A DNA stretch of 64,000 bases from Clostridiales bacterium (GCA_014799665.1 JAAVHP010000025.1:14174-78173); one strand, 5' to 3'; shown: positions 1 through 9,720, counted from the first letter of the stretch. Notes: generated by a model from the sequence alone, not told the origin. Made by a program: numbers and translations.

Positions 1-726
1 CTCGTGTCTCCCGACCGCGCGCCTTCCGGTTCGGGGCTTGGTATCAACGGGTCGACGAGTCGACCTAACGAAGCTCCGCTTACTATGGGCGTCAAGCACG
101 ATATAACCAATTACTTAACTTTCGATAACATTAAGCTAAACGAGTATGTCAACGTGAGCTTCAGCGACGGTTACGACGAACTGGCATACTGTAATGACAG
201 TCCCGTTTTGCTGTTAAAAGACGAACCGTCGACGAAAGTCATAGCTATGCTGTTCAGCGTTAAAATGTCGTACGCGGCGCTTTTCCCCGAGCTGTCGGCA
301 ATGATGGGTAATATGTTCATGCACTTCTTCCCGCCGACGATCGATCGGTTTGTGTTCGATGCGAACGACAGTGTAACGCTCAACGCGCGCGGCAATGTTC
401 TTCAAGTAACGACGGTAAACGGCGACAACTTGCTTTACGAAACCTTCCCGAGCACACTCAAAGTGACGACGCCCGGCGTTTACAGTCTTGAACAGCCTAT
501 ACTTGCCGCCGATCTTGCTTCGGCTACGCGTAGGCAGGTCGAGTATTTCTACGTTAAAGTTCCGACCGCGGAAAGCAATATTTTCGCGACCGCGGACACT
601 CTCGAACAACCCGAATGGGTGGTCGAGCCCGAACGGATAGATACCGATATCGTGCTCTACTTCGCAATAGTTTTGGTGTCCTTGTTATTTGCGGAATGGC
701 TTCTGCAAATCAAGGAACAGTATTAA
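1..726 (+). CDS. C-terminal part of a membrane-anchored VWA/BatA-like protein (5' end cut by window)
   Basis: The reading frame is open from the first base, so the true start lies outside the window. The visible 240 or so residues are an extracytoplasmic beta-rich region followed by a single membrane helix near the C-terminus (about residues 217-235, IVLYFAIVLVSLLFAEWLL) and a short charged tail. No VWA metal site is visible in this part. It ends 9 bp before a two-VWA-domain protein that has the same 'extracellular domain then C-terminal helix' ending, so I infer the same BatA-like family (proteins usually encoded with MoxR ATPase and DUF58 genes, which would lie upstream). Function unknown. 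A secreted enzyme fragment cannot be excluded. Confidence 0.5.
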   Translation, partial: LVSPDRAPSGSGLGINGSTSRPNEAPLTMGVKHDITNYLTFDNIKLNEYVNVSFSDGYDELAYCNDSPVLLLKDEPSTKVIAMLFSVKMSYAALFPELSAMMGNMFMHFFPPTIDRFVFDANDSVTLNARGNVLQVTTVNGDNLLYETFPSTLKVTTPGVYSLEQPILAADLASATRRQVEYFYVKVPTAESNIFATADTLEQPEWVVEPERIDTDIVLYFAIVLVSLLFAEWLLQIKEQY

Positions 727-735
727 GGAGGCGGG

Positions 736-3504
736 ATGACAAACTTTGTTATTCATTTTAATAATAGCCCGTGGTTGTTCCTGCTTCTGATACCCGCGTT
801 TTTCCTTGCGTTGTTCCCGTACTTCCGCTTGGCTAAGCGTTACAGGCGCACGCGCAACCGCATTACTTCTATTGTATTGCACTGTATAGTAATGGTACTT
901 TGCACCGTCGTGCTCGTCGGTGTATGGTTCTCGTACGATGTTCCCAACGCCGAAAACGAGGTGATCATTCTCGTCGACGCATCGCATAGCGGACGGGAAG
1001 CGGACGTCGACAGGGACGATTTTGTACGCGATCTAATCGCGCAGAGCAACGGCGACTTTAAGCTTGGTGTTGTCACGTTCGGATACAATCAGGTTTACGC
1101 GGTACCGCTATCCGCAAATATAACTCATGCGTACGATACCTATTTGAACGCCGAGAAGCCCGATGATAGCGCGAGCGATATAGCTGCGGCACTCAGCTAT
1201 GCGGGCAGTCTTTTCGAAAAACCCGAAACGGCTAAAATAGTGCTTTTGTCAGACGGATTGGAAACGGACGGCAACGCGATCACCGCCGTAAAGCTCCTCG
1301 CCGCACAGGGCATAAAGGTCGATACCGCCGTATTCTCGGGCGAACATTCGAATAGTGAAGTTCAGCTTATGGGCGTAACGCTTCCCGACTATAACATAGT
1401 AGCGGGCGATCTCTTTACGCTCGGTTTGTCCATTCAAAGCTCCTACCGCGGAACTGCGGTGGTCACGCTTAAAGACTCTATTCTCGACGAGGAAAGCGGC
1501 GAGTTCGTCGACGCGGGATCCTCCGAAACGGAAGTAAACCTTACTAACAGAACCTTGCAAGAAATTTCGATCGAGTATTCGTTCGAGAAAGCCGGTATGC
1601 ACAGGCTGTATTTCTCGATAGCTAGCAGCGGTGATACACTCACTCAAAACAACGGTTACTACACATATATCGATTTGCAGGTGTACGACAATATCCTTAT
1701 AATCGAGCGTTACGACAAGGAAGCGGAACGGCTTCAAACGCTTCTCAAAACGCGCTTTGAAAACGTGGACGTTTTAACGATAACCGACGAGGAAAGCTTG
1801 CCGAAGAACGTTAACGATCTCCGCGAGTACGATCAAGTAATACTCATGAACATAGCTAACGAGGATATGCCGCTCGGCTTCGATCAAATTTTATACAGCT
1901 ACGTTCACGATTTCGGCGGCGGTATGCTCACCGTCGGCGGTAATAAGCAGGGCACTGACACGCCCAACGCTTACGACAGAAGCGACATGATAGGCACCGT
2001 TTATCAGGATATGCTACCCGTGGAAGCGATCAACTACACTCCGCCGCTGGGCGTGGTTATAATAATCGACCGTTCGGGAAGTATGTCGAGCGTGGACGAC
2101 TCGACGGGTAAAACCATTTTGGAGCTTGCCAAAGAGGGCGCCAAGTCGTGCTTGAACGCGCTTACCGAACGCGACTATTGCAGTGTCATGACGCTCGAAG
2201 ACGAAGGTCAAGAGAAGCTCACCCTGACTCCGCTCACTCAGTACCACAAGATAGTCGCCGCTATCGATAATATCGAAAATACGGGTGGCGGCACTAATTA
2301 CACCAATTCGATAAAGCAGGCGGGCAGAATGCTTCGCGCGGTGGACGTCGAGCGTAGGCATATCATACTTGTGTCCGACGGTCAGCCGACCGATGACAAC
2401 GAATTATATCAGACTGCGGTCGAGAATAATTTCAATAACGATAAAAAGGTTACTTTCTCGTGCGTAGTAGTAGGTAACTCGCCTTCGAAGGCGCACGAGA
2501 TAGAGGTTGCGTGTCAAATGGGCGGCGGTGAGTATTACCGCGTGACCGACGGTACGCAGCTCACCCGTTTTATGCGCGAGGACTTGAACCGCAGCGAGAT
2601 AAAGGACGTTATAATCCCCGATGGCGGAATTACGCCCGTTATAGGCGAACATAACTCGGTAGTAAGCGGCGTATTGAAACTGCTTGCAGAAGAGGGTAAC
2701 GTCATGCCTAATCTTTACGGCTACTACGGCACCAAGCTTAGGTCGGGTCTAACTGCAATCTTGATGGGCGAGTTTGTACCCATCTATGCGCAGTGGAAAT
2801 ACGGCGCGGGCATGGTCGGCAGCTTTATGTGCGATTTAAGCGGCGTATGGTCGGACGAGTTTATGAACAGTAATGTTGGGCAGGAGTTCATATTCGGTGC
2901 AATCAACGCATTGTTCCCCACCGACGATATTCGTCCGAACGATATCGACGTTACGCTTAACGAGCTTAACTATTCAACTCAGGTCAATATTTATACTAAT
3001 CTCGACAACGGTCAAACTCTCGATGTGGAGATAACAGCGCCTATAGCTGACGACGAGGAAAGCGCACCCGTCAAGAAAATGCACTTAACGGCGGTGGATA
3101 ATTACAGCCGTATAACGTTTACCAACGAGCGTTCCGGACTTCATAAACTTACTATAATCAAAAGGGACGCCGACGGTAATATACTTGGAGAATATTCGAC
3201 TTACAGGGCATTCTCTTATTCCGCAGAGTATGACGAATTTGTGGACGCGGCGGACGGCGAGGACCTTATGGCCCGCCTTGCGCAGAGCGGCAGGGGCGCG
3301 GTTGTGGACGAAGCAGTGTCAGTATTCGAGGGTATTGAAAAAACGACGCATAAGACCTATGATCCGCGTATCCCGCTTATAATCATCGCTATAATTTTGT
3401 TCTTGCTCGATATTGCCGTGCGCAAGTTCAAGTTTAAATGGCCGCACGAGCTAATTCGCGAGTATAAAGAAAAAAAAGAAAAATCGTCGGCGGATAAAAG
3501 GTAG
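736..3504 (+). CDS. Membrane protein with two VWA domains (BatA/glutamine amidotransferase-like family)
   Basis: The 922-aa protein has two N-terminal membrane helices (about residues 10-30 and 43-66). A first VWA domain from about residue 76 has a degenerate metal site (DASHS). A second VWA domain from about residue 436 has a classic MIDAS motif (DRSGSMS near residue 445). A C-terminal helix (about 879-897) is followed by a Lys/Glu-rich cytoplasmic tail. The arrangement resembles BatA-type VWA membrane proteins, which pair with MoxR ATPases; the true role is unknown. The ATG follows a strong AAGGAGG at 725-731, which overlaps the previous stop region, so the genes are translationally close. 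The stop overlaps the ribosome site of the next gene. The two VWA domains probably bind extracellular ligands through divalent metal. Confidence 0.72.
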   Translation: MTNFVIHFNNSPWLFLLLIPAFFLALFPYFRLAKRYRRTRNRITSIVLHCIVMVLCTVVLVGVWFSYDVPNAENEVIILVDASHSGREADVDRDDFVRDLIAQSNGDFKLGVVTFGYNQVYAVPLSANITHAYDTYLNAEKPDDSASDIAAALSYAGSLFEKPETAKIVLLSDGLETDGNAITAVKLLAAQGIKVDTAVFSGEHSNSEVQLMGVTLPDYNIVAGDLFTLGLSIQSSYRGTAVVTLKDSILDEESGEFVDAGSSETEVNLTNRTLQEISIEYSFEKAGMHRLYFSIASSGDTLTQNNGYYTYIDLQVYDNILIIERYDKEAERLQTLLKTRFENVDVLTITDEESLPKNVNDLREYDQVILMNIANEDMPLGFDQILYSYVHDFGGGMLTVGGNKQGTDTPNAYDRSDMIGTVYQDMLPVEAINYTPPLGVVIIIDRSGSMSSVDDSTGKTILELAKEGAKSCLNALTERDYCSVMTLEDEGQEKLTLTPLTQYHKIVAAIDNIENTGGGTNYTNSIKQAGRMLRAVDVERRHIILVSDGQPTDDNELYQTAVENNFNNDKKVTFSCVVVGNSPSKAHEIEVACQMGGGEYYRVTDGTQLTRFMREDLNRSEIKDVIIPDGGITPVIGEHNSVVSGVLKLLAEEGNVMPNLYGYYGTKLRSGLTAILMGEFVPIYAQWKYGAGMVGSFMCDLSGVWSDEFMNSNVGQEFIFGAINALFPTDDIRPNDIDVTLNELNYSTQVNIYTNLDNGQTLDVEITAPIADDEESAPVKKMHLTAVDNYSRITFTNERSGLHKLTIIKRDADGNILGEYSTYRAFSYSAEYDEFVDAADGEDLMARLAQSGRGAVVDEAVSVFEGIEKTTHKTYDPRIPLIIIAIILFLLDIAVRKFKFKWPHELIREYKEKKEKSSADKR

Positions 3505-3513
3505 GAGGGCGTA

Positions 3514-6366
3514 ATGAAAAAACTGCGAATTATATTTATCGTAGGCGTAATTGCGACGCTTGCCGTATTGCTCGCCGCGTGCGGCGCTCCGCCGCTTCCG
3601 TCACCTCAAAACGTAACAGTCAACGAGCAAACGCTTCAACTCTCGTGGGACGAGGTCGAGGGCGCAAAGAGCTATATTGTGTCTTTCGGTGGCGAGGAAC
3701 GCACAACTCGCCGAAACACATATTCGCTGTCCAATCTTGCCTCAGGCACCTACGGAGTTAAGGTAAGAGCGGTCGGCGACGGCGATAAAACAGGCAACTC
3801 TGCGTGGTCGTCCGAAATCATGTTCGTGCGACCCGTCGAGAGCGGGCTCAGCTATCGACTTATAAACAGTAACACCGAGTATGAGGTTTCTGGTATGGGT
3901 ACGGCAAGCGGCGAAGTAGTCGTCGACAGCGTTTACCGCGGAAAGCCCGTTACTCGTATAGGCGATTCGGCGTTCTATAACAGCGGCAAGCTCACCTCGA
4001 TAACAATCGGCGAAAACGTTACGAGCATAGGCGTTCGCGCGTTCTATAACTGCTCGTATCTTCAACAGGTAATTATTCCCGAGGGTGTTACCGAAATCGG
4101 AGAGTACGCGTTCCAGAACTGCCGCGCGCTTACTTCGGTCAAAATTCCCAATAGCGTTACCAAGATTAACGATTATGCCTTTTCAATCTGCCGCGCGCTT
4201 GATGAAATAGATTTCGGCGACGGTGTGACCGAGATAGGTAAGTATGCGTTTACGAGCTGTGTTAAGCTCGAAAACCTCGTTATACCGGACACGATTAAAT
4301 TTATTGACGAGTACGCGTTCTCCGACTGCGTAGAAAAGGACGAAGACGGAAACGTGACCGGTGGAATTAAAAGCGTTACCATAAGCGGCGCAACCGAGCT
4401 CGGCGGGTACGCGTTTAATCGTTGCAGCGCGCTGACTACCGTCAATATCGGTTCTTCGCTCAAAACGATAGGCATGTATGCGTTTTCCGACTGCGACGCG
4501 CTTAATAACGTTGTAATTCCCGATAACGTTGAGACTATCAAAGAATACGCGTTCTACAACTGCGACGCGCTCGATACGATCGAGATAGGCAAGGGCGTTA
4601 CTAGCATAGGCATGAGCGCGTTCAGAGCGACTAAGCTGTGGAACGACGTTTCATATACCCCGTCATCCTCCTCAGACGCTTCGTACGGTTTGGTATACGC
4701 AGATAAATGGCTTGTCGGCAATAAGGATACTTCGCGTAAGTCGATAGCTATTGCCGCCGATACCATCGGTATCGGCGCGTACGCACTCTCGGCGATGACC
4801 GATCCGGGCATTACCGTATCGCTGCCCGACAGCCTTAAATATATAGGCGATTACGCGTTTGCGGGCTGTGCGGGTATAGCCGGTATTGCGCTTAAAAACG
4901 TTGAGCGTGTCGGCGACAGTGCGTTCTACAACTGCGCTAATTTGGGCAGTTTCAGCTTCCGCGAAAGTCTTAGATCGATAGGTAGCTATGCGTTCGCTTA
5001 CTGCAAATATTTGAATAATCCCACTACTGCGTTTTCGGAAAACTTCGAGAGCATAGGCTCTTACGCTTTCTACGAAACCAAATTTTGGAATGATGCGACA
5101 GACGTCGTGTATTGCAGTAATTGGGTTGTTGGCTTTAAGGACGGATCTACCGATGCCGGCAAGGCATTCGTTTCGCTCAAAGCAAATACGCTGGGTATTT
5201 CCGATTACGCGTTTTACCAGAGTGCGGCATTGGGTTCCATATCCGTACCGGACACCGTTAAGCGCATAGGCACCGGAGCGTTCCGCGAGTGCAGTTATCT
5301 CGTCAGCGTGCGTTTACCCGCCGAGCTCAAAGAGATAAAAGCATATACATTCTATAAATGCTATAATCTCACCGGCATAAATTGGCCAAACACTCTCGAA
5401 ACTATAGGTCGGTCGGCGTTTTATAACTGCTTCTCGTTTAATGAAATCGTTATTCCCGATTGCGTCAAAGAGATAGACGACTATGCGTTCTATAACCTCA
5501 CTCTCGAATTTATGGGAGAAATCGTAATCGGAACGGAAAAAATAGTCATAGGCGCAGGCGTTGAAAAGATAGGTAATTATGCGTTCGCAAAGACGACTTC
5601 CGTAGAGCAAATCGCCATTCCCGATAGCGTTAAAGCGCTGGGCGTTCACGTGTTCGACAACTGCGGGTTCACCAAGATCACTATCGGCAAGGGACTCGAA
5701 AGCATAAACGATTACGCTTTCCGTAACTGCGTAAATCTTACCGAGCTCGTTATTCCCGGTAACATTAAATATATCGGCAAGTATGCATTTAAGAATTGCT
5801 CGTCGCTTAAAAAGCTTACGATAGAGGACGGCGTCGAGAACATAGGTCAGTATGCGTTCTCCTCGTGCTCGGCGCTTATGGGCTTGGCTATACCCGATAG
5901 CGTAACCTATATCGATAACTACGCGTTCTGCAAATGCGGTTCGCTTAAAAGCCTTAATATAGGCGGTTATGTCGATTACGTGGGCAGACATGCCTTCTAC
6001 GGCAATAAGTTCATGACCGTCTACTTCGAGGGCGAAACGGTTCCCGACGAATGGAACGGCTATTGGAATTCGTCCTACCGTCCCGTTGTTTTCGGCACGG
6101 AACTGAGTAGCGATAAAACGGTGGTTTTGTCGGTAACGCTTAAAGAGAACGGCATTCTTTATCTCGACGCTCTTAACGGCATAGCTGCGCCGGTAAGACC
6201 GCTTGAATACGACTGCGTGGGATGGTCGACTACAGCGGACGGCGAAGTCGAAATCAGAGCCGACGAGATCGACAAAACGGAAGGGGATAAAAAACTCTAT
6301 CCCGTTTGGGAAGAATACGTTGAGCCTGAACCCGAACCTGAGCCGGATACGGGTGCTTCCGAATAA
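3514..6366 (+). CDS. BspA-type leucine-rich-repeat lipoprotein with FN3 domain
   Basis: The 950-aa exported lipoprotein has an N-terminal signal peptide ending in a lipobox (LLAACGAPP, Cys near residue 23). A fibronectin type III-like domain follows (about residues 30-108). Many tandem LRR_5 repeats occupy about residues 120-840, recognisable by the recurring pattern 'sIGxyAFxnCxxLxxvxIPdxV'. A short C-terminal domain (about 870-935) resembles the Listeria-Bacteroides (InlB B) repeat, and the end is a Pro-Glu tail. LRR_5 proteins typically act in adhesion or ligand binding at the cell surface. The start has TAGGAGG at 3502-3508, overlapping the previous stop, and a strong terminator follows. 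The ligand cannot be told from sequence. Confidence 0.85.
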   Translation: MKKLRIIFIVGVIATLAVLLAACGAPPLPSPQNVTVNEQTLQLSWDEVEGAKSYIVSFGGEERTTRRNTYSLSNLASGTYGVKVRAVGDGDKTGNSAWSSEIMFVRPVESGLSYRLINSNTEYEVSGMGTASGEVVVDSVYRGKPVTRIGDSAFYNSGKLTSITIGENVTSIGVRAFYNCSYLQQVIIPEGVTEIGEYAFQNCRALTSVKIPNSVTKINDYAFSICRALDEIDFGDGVTEIGKYAFTSCVKLENLVIPDTIKFIDEYAFSDCVEKDEDGNVTGGIKSVTISGATELGGYAFNRCSALTTVNIGSSLKTIGMYAFSDCDALNNVVIPDNVETIKEYAFYNCDALDTIEIGKGVTSIGMSAFRATKLWNDVSYTPSSSSDASYGLVYADKWLVGNKDTSRKSIAIAADTIGIGAYALSAMTDPGITVSLPDSLKYIGDYAFAGCAGIAGIALKNVERVGDSAFYNCANLGSFSFRESLRSIGSYAFAYCKYLNNPTTAFSENFESIGSYAFYETKFWNDATDVVYCSNWVVGFKDGSTDAGKAFVSLKANTLGISDYAFYQSAALGSISVPDTVKRIGTGAFRECSYLVSVRLPAELKEIKAYTFYKCYNLTGINWPNTLETIGRSAFYNCFSFNEIVIPDCVKEIDDYAFYNLTLEFMGEIVIGTEKIVIGAGVEKIGNYAFAKTTSVEQIAIPDSVKALGVHVFDNCGFTKITIGKGLESINDYAFRNCVNLTELVIPGNIKYIGKYAFKNCSSLKKLTIEDGVENIGQYAFSSCSALMGLAIPDSVTYIDNYAFCKCGSLKSLNIGGYVDYVGRHAFYGNKFMTVYFEGETVPDEWNGYWNSSYRPVVFGTELSSDKTVVLSVTLKENGILYLDALNGIAAPVRPLEYDCVGWSTTADGEVEIRADEIDKTEGDKKLYPVWEEYVEPEPEPEPDTGASE

Positions 6367-6376
6367 AATGCGACTT

Positions 6377-6410
6377 AAAAGTACGGTTATTAACGACCGT
6401 ACTTTTATTT
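6377..6410 (+). terminator. Rho-independent terminator after LRR lipoprotein gene
   Basis: A perfect 11-bp stem AAAAGTACGGT / ACCGTACTTTT (6377-6387 with 6396-6406) has an 8-base loop and is followed by T-rich sequence. Confidence 0.85.
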
Positions 6411-6429
6411 ATTTCTAATTAACAATCGC

Positions 6430-6458
6430 TTGACTTGACCCGCGAATTACTGTATAAT
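6430..6458 (+). promoter_or_regulatory. Sigma-A promoter of rpmH operon
   Basis: TTGACT (6430-6435), a 17-bp spacer and TATAAT (6453-6458) lie 47 bp before the rpmH start. No DnaA-box cluster lies between this promoter and the upstream terminator. Confidence 0.85.
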
Positions 6459-6505
6459 ACTTAGGTATTATTTGTGGCAGTGCCACGACTTTTGGAGATA
6501 ACGAT

Positions 6506-6655
6506 ATGAAGAGAACCTATCAACCCAAGAAACGTCAGCAACGCAAAGTTCACGGCTTCCGTCAAAGAATGAAAACGCAGGGCGGCAGACGCGTCCTCAA
6601 ACGCCGTCGCAATAAGGGCAGAGTCAACCTTACGCCCAAGCCGCTCGGCAAATAA
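6506..6655 (+). CDS. rpmH: 50S ribosomal protein L34
   Basis: The 49-aa, very basic protein starts MKRTYQPKKRQQRKVHGFRQ, the diagnostic L34 sequence, and contains the conserved RMKTQGGRRVL core. It is a component of the large ribosomal subunit that lies in the 23S rRNA. It is slightly longer than the usual 44-46 residues because of a C-terminal extension (NLTPKPLGK). GGAG at 6494-6497 precedes the ATG. It heads the classic rpmH-rnpA-yidD-yidC-khpB operon. In many Bacillota this block sits next to dnaA and oriC; here dnaA is about 49 kb away on the same strand. Confidence 0.97.
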   Translation: MKRTYQPKKRQQRKVHGFRQRMKTQGGRRVLKRRRNKGRVNLTPKPLGK

Positions 6656-6659
6656 TTAA

Positions 6660-6989
6660 TTGCTGAATAAAGCGAACAGACTCAATAAGCACGGTTCGTT
6701 CTCGTACGTTTACCGCAAGGGTAGGCGACTTACGGAAGCGGACGTCGTTTTGATCTACACACCCGCGCGATCGGTGCGGGTGGGTTTTTCGGTATCGAAC
6801 AAAGTCGGTAAGGCCGTAGTGCGCAACAAGGTAAAACGCCGCTTGCGCGCGTCGGTCGCCGAGCACCTGAATACTATGTTGGGCTGTCAGGCGATTGTTG
6901 TTGCCAACCCGTCGGCGGCGGGCAAGGACTATTCCACGCTCGACTCTCAGCTTTTGGGATTGTTCAAGCGCGCGGGGCTTATTAAATGA
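6660..6989 (+). CDS. rnpA: Ribonuclease P protein component
   Basis: The 109-aa protein has the RNase P protein signature RNKVKRRLR (about residues 55-63) preceded by GFSVSNKVGKAV. It binds the catalytic RNase P RNA and helps process the 5' ends of pre-tRNAs. The likely start is TTG at 6660, four bases after the rpmH stop, giving LNKANRLNKHGSFSYVYRKG, the normal RnpA beginning. There is no clear Shine-Dalgarno, so translation is probably coupled to rpmH. The stop overlaps the yidD start (ATGA at 6986). The length is normal for the family. The RNase P RNA gene itself was not seen in the window. Confidence 0.95.
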   Translation: MLNKANRLNKHGSFSYVYRKGRRLTEADVVLIYTPARSVRVGFSVSNKVGKAVVRNKVKRRLRASVAEHLNTMLGCQAIVVANPSAAGKDYSTLDSQLLGLFKRAGLIK

Positions 6990-7273
6990 AAAAGCGTAAA
7001 CCTTGGCGCATTATCCGCGATATCGTAACGCTTAAATGGCTGTTCCTCGGGCTTGTGTACTTTTACAAAAAGTGCATTTCGCCGCTCACGCCCGACGTGT
7101 GCATATACACGCCGAGCTGTTCCACGTACATGGTGGAAGCCATACGCAAGTTCGGCGTAATTCGGGGTATATTCCTCGGCACTAAGCGTTTGCTTCGCTG
7201 TGTGCCGTGGAAGGCGGGCGGGTTCGATCCCGTGCCAGACAACCCCCATGGAGATATGAAATGGCTGTTCTGA
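6986..7273 (+). CDS. yidD: Membrane protein insertion efficiency factor YidD
   Basis: The 95-aa protein has the family signature: FYKKCISPLTPDVCIYTPSC with its conserved cysteines, then STYMVEAIRKFG and a C-terminal GGFDPVPDNPHGD. It is a small membrane-associated protein that assists YidC/Sec-dependent membrane protein insertion. It overlaps rnpA by 4 bases and yidC by 13 bases, so the block is tightly coupled. Length and motifs are normal. Confidence 0.95.
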   Translation: MKKRKPWRIIRDIVTLKWLFLGLVYFYKKCISPLTPDVCIYTPSCSTYMVEAIRKFGVIRGIFLGTKRLLRCVPWKAGGFDPVPDNPHGDMKWLF

Positions 7274-8823
7274 ACTTAATAACCTCATTTATGAGTGCGG
7301 TTCAAGCCGCGATCACGCCGAGCGTTGCGGCGCCCGGCAGTATGTGGCATTTACTGATCCTTAAAACGTTTGCGTTCGTCGCCGATTACGGCTGGCGTAT
7401 CGTTGTGTTTACCGTGCTGTTAAAGCTTGTCATTTCGCCGCTCGACTTTTATCAGCGGTACAAAATGAACAAGAACCAAAAGATCACCGAGCGGCTCAAA
7501 CCGACCATTGAAAAACTGCAAAAGCAGTATGCGGGCGACAAGCAGATGCTTTCGCAAAAGCAAATGGAGCTTAACCGCAAGGAAGGTTACAGTTATTTCT
7601 CGTCGTGCCTGCCCATGATCCTTACCATGGTCATATTCATTACGTTGTGGTTATCCATGCAGACGATCGCGCAGTACATGACTTTCAGGGAATATACGTC
7701 CATGTACGATGAATATCGGTACGTGTACAGCCAGATCTACGATCCCGTCGATCCTGAAAACGTGACCGAGGACGAAGCTAAGAACAAGGTTATTGCACAG
7801 AAAATCGGTCAGGAAGTCGTCTTCCAAATGTACTACGAAGGCATTGACGACGCCTATATACAAACTCTTAACCAAACGATAAAAGATTGGCAAGCCGCCG
7901 ACGTTCAAGCCGCGGCTGATTACGAAGCGGCTATCGCGGCGGGCGAGGAAGCCCAAAAGCCGACGGTAGTAGTGCCGGAAGGGTTTACACTCCCCGACGA
8001 TTTCACGCTCATGCGCGAGGACGTCACGAGCATTAAAAAGGTTCAGGCGTCATTCCTTTGGATACAGAATATCTGGGCGCCCGACGTGCCGTGGGGCAGT
8101 CAGGCGGTTCTCGACTGGTCGACGTTTTTAAAGGGCATTAACAAATACCAGAACGCATCTAAGAGCGAGCTACCGACCGAGGTGCATCAAGACGCGTGCA
8201 ACGAGGTCATGTACAACGAGGTAATGGGCAAGATACTTTCCGACACCTCGCACAGCCGCACGAACGGATATTTGATCCTGCCTATACTTGTAGTATTGCT
8301 GTCGATCGGTACGCAGATACTCTCCATGTTCCAACAAAAGCGCGCGGGTCAGGTCAACGCCACGGGCGGCGCGGCTACGAGCATGAAGGTCATGATGGTA
8401 ATCATGCCTATAATGTTGGCGGTATTCGCTATACAGTACGCGTCGATATTCGCGCTGTACATGGTAGTCAACAGCGCAACCACTCTGTTCTTTAACTTTA
8501 CGTTTACGGGCATAATACGGCTCATCGACAAGCGCCGCCACAACCGTAACTACGGTATCTCGGTAGGCAGCACGCGCGGCACCGTCAAGGCGGGTGCCGA
8601 CGACGCTATTATTCATTATATCAAGGGCGCCAACCCCAATGCCGGTATCAAGGTCGTCGAGGAAGAGCAGCCCGAACAAACGAAAGCCGACAAAAAGGCA
8701 AAAAAGGCGGAAAAGGCGCAGAGCTCGTCAAGAACGGTAGTGCGCGGCAGCCGTCCCGACCCGAACGAGCTCATGAGCAGAAACACGTCGCGGACGTCGG
8801 ACAAGCCGCCTAAGAAAAGATAA
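7261..8823 (+). CDS. yidC: Membrane protein insertase YidC/Oxa1 family
   Basis: The 520-aa polytopic protein contains the YidC/Oxa1 core: membrane segments at about 31-60, 112-140, 335-355 and 377-420, and the cytoplasmic hairpin KITERLKPTIEKLQKQY between the first two. It inserts membrane proteins alone or with SecYEG. I chose ATG 7261, with GGAG at 7250-7253 seven bases upstream, rather than a GTG 54 bases earlier that lacks such a site. Unusual is an approximately 185-residue insertion between the second and third core segments (about 145-330), acidic and partly coiled-coil in character, where most Gram-positive YidCs have a short loop. The C-terminal tail is Lys-rich, consistent with ribosome contact. 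Confidence 0.93.
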   Translation: MAVLNLITSFMSAVQAAITPSVAAPGSMWHLLILKTFAFVADYGWRIVVFTVLLKLVISPLDFYQRYKMNKNQKITERLKPTIEKLQKQYAGDKQMLSQKQMELNRKEGYSYFSSCLPMILTMVIFITLWLSMQTIAQYMTFREYTSMYDEYRYVYSQIYDPVDPENVTEDEAKNKVIAQKIGQEVVFQMYYEGIDDAYIQTLNQTIKDWQAADVQAAADYEAAIAAGEEAQKPTVVVPEGFTLPDDFTLMREDVTSIKKVQASFLWIQNIWAPDVPWGSQAVLDWSTFLKGINKYQNASKSELPTEVHQDACNEVMYNEVMGKILSDTSHSRTNGYLILPILVVLLSIGTQILSMFQQKRAGQVNATGGAATSMKVMMVIMPIMLAVFAIQYASIFALYMVVNSATTLFFNFTFTGIIRLIDKRRHNRNYGISVGSTRGTVKAGADDAIIHYIKGANPNAGIKVVEEEQPEQTKADKKAKKAEKAQSSSRTVVRGSRPDPNELMSRNTSRTSDKPPKKR

Positions 8824-8859
8824 AAACACCTTTTAACTACTATAAGGAAACGGATAACC

Positions 8860-9720
8860 ATGACAATCGAAGTTACGGCGAAGAAAATAGAGGACGCCAT
8901 CAATCAGGGGCTTGCTCAACTTGGTACTACTATCGACAAGGTCGACGTGGAAGTGCTTGAACAGGGCGGTGTGTTCCGTAAAGCCAAAGTGCGTTTGACG
9001 CTCGCGGACGAAGCGGAAGAAAAGACCGAGAAAATCGAAAAGCCCGTTAAAACCGAAAAGGCTGCGGAAGAAAAGGTCGAGCCTAAAAAGACCGAAAAGA
9101 TCGAGAAAACCGAGAAAGCGGAAAAGTCGGTTAAACAGGAAAAACCGACGAACAATGCCGCTGAAAAGCCCGCCAAGCCCGTGCAGCCTAAAAAGCCGCA
9201 GGGCGAAGGACCCAAACAATCGAGCGAAAAGAAAGAGGTCAAAGAGCCGCGTGCTCGTACCGAGGAAGATAAGGCGGCGTTTGCGCGCGCAGTAGAGTTC
9301 GTCAGGGAAGTCATAAGCAAGATGGGCTTTGAGGGCGCGGAGATAACCGCCGACGAGAAAGCCGAGGTTGTTTCGATCAGCGCGCCCGCAGGCGACGACT
9401 CGCTCATTATCGGGCGGCACGGCGAAACGCTGTCTGCGTTGTCGTACATTGCCGAGACCTGTGCTCGCGCCGAGAAGTGCCATATAAACGTTACCGTCGA
9501 CTGCAACGGCTACCGCGATAGGCGCGCGCAGTCGCTCACCGCTATGGCAAAGCGCCGCGCCGACGAGTGCGTTAATAAGCACCGCCGTATCAAGCTCGAA
9601 CCAATGGAACGCGTCGACCGCAGGACGATCCACAACGCGCTTACGGGCGACGACCGCGTCACGACCGCATCCGAGGGTAAAGAGCCGTACAGATATATAG
9701 TGATCGCGCCCAAGAAATAG
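8860..9720 (+). CDS. khpB: RNA-binding protein KhpB (Jag/SpoIIIJ-associated)
   Basis: The 286-aa protein has three parts. An N-terminal Jag_N domain spans about 1-50. A long, low-complexity Lys/Glu/Pro linker with EKTEK-type repeats spans about 55-130. A C-terminal KH domain (IIGRHGETLSALSYIAE, the GxxG loop) is followed by an R3H domain (PMERVDRRTIHNAL). KhpB binds RNA with KhpA and influences cell division and elongation in several Gram-positives. The position directly after yidC is the classic arrangement. The charged linker is longer than in most homologues. AAGG lies upstream of the ATG. Confidence 0.92.
   Translation: MTIEVTAKKIEDAINQGLAQLGTTIDKVDVEVLEQGGVFRKAKVRLTLADEAEEKTEKIEKPVKTEKAAEEKVEPKKTEKIEKTEKAEKSVKQEKPTNNAAEKPAKPVQPKKPQGEGPKQSSEKKEVKEPRARTEEDKAAFARAVEFVREVISKMGFEGAEITADEKAEVVSISAPAGDDSLIIGRHGETLSALSYIAETCARAEKCHINVTVDCNGYRDRRAQSLTAMAKRRADECVNKHRRIKLEPMERVDRRTIHNALTGDDRVTTASEGKEPYRYIVIAPKK

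Noticed and set aside
6411..6505. oriC next to rpmH, the usual place in Bacillota
   Set aside because: No DnaA-box cluster or AT-rich unwinding region is visible and dnaA is not adjacent.
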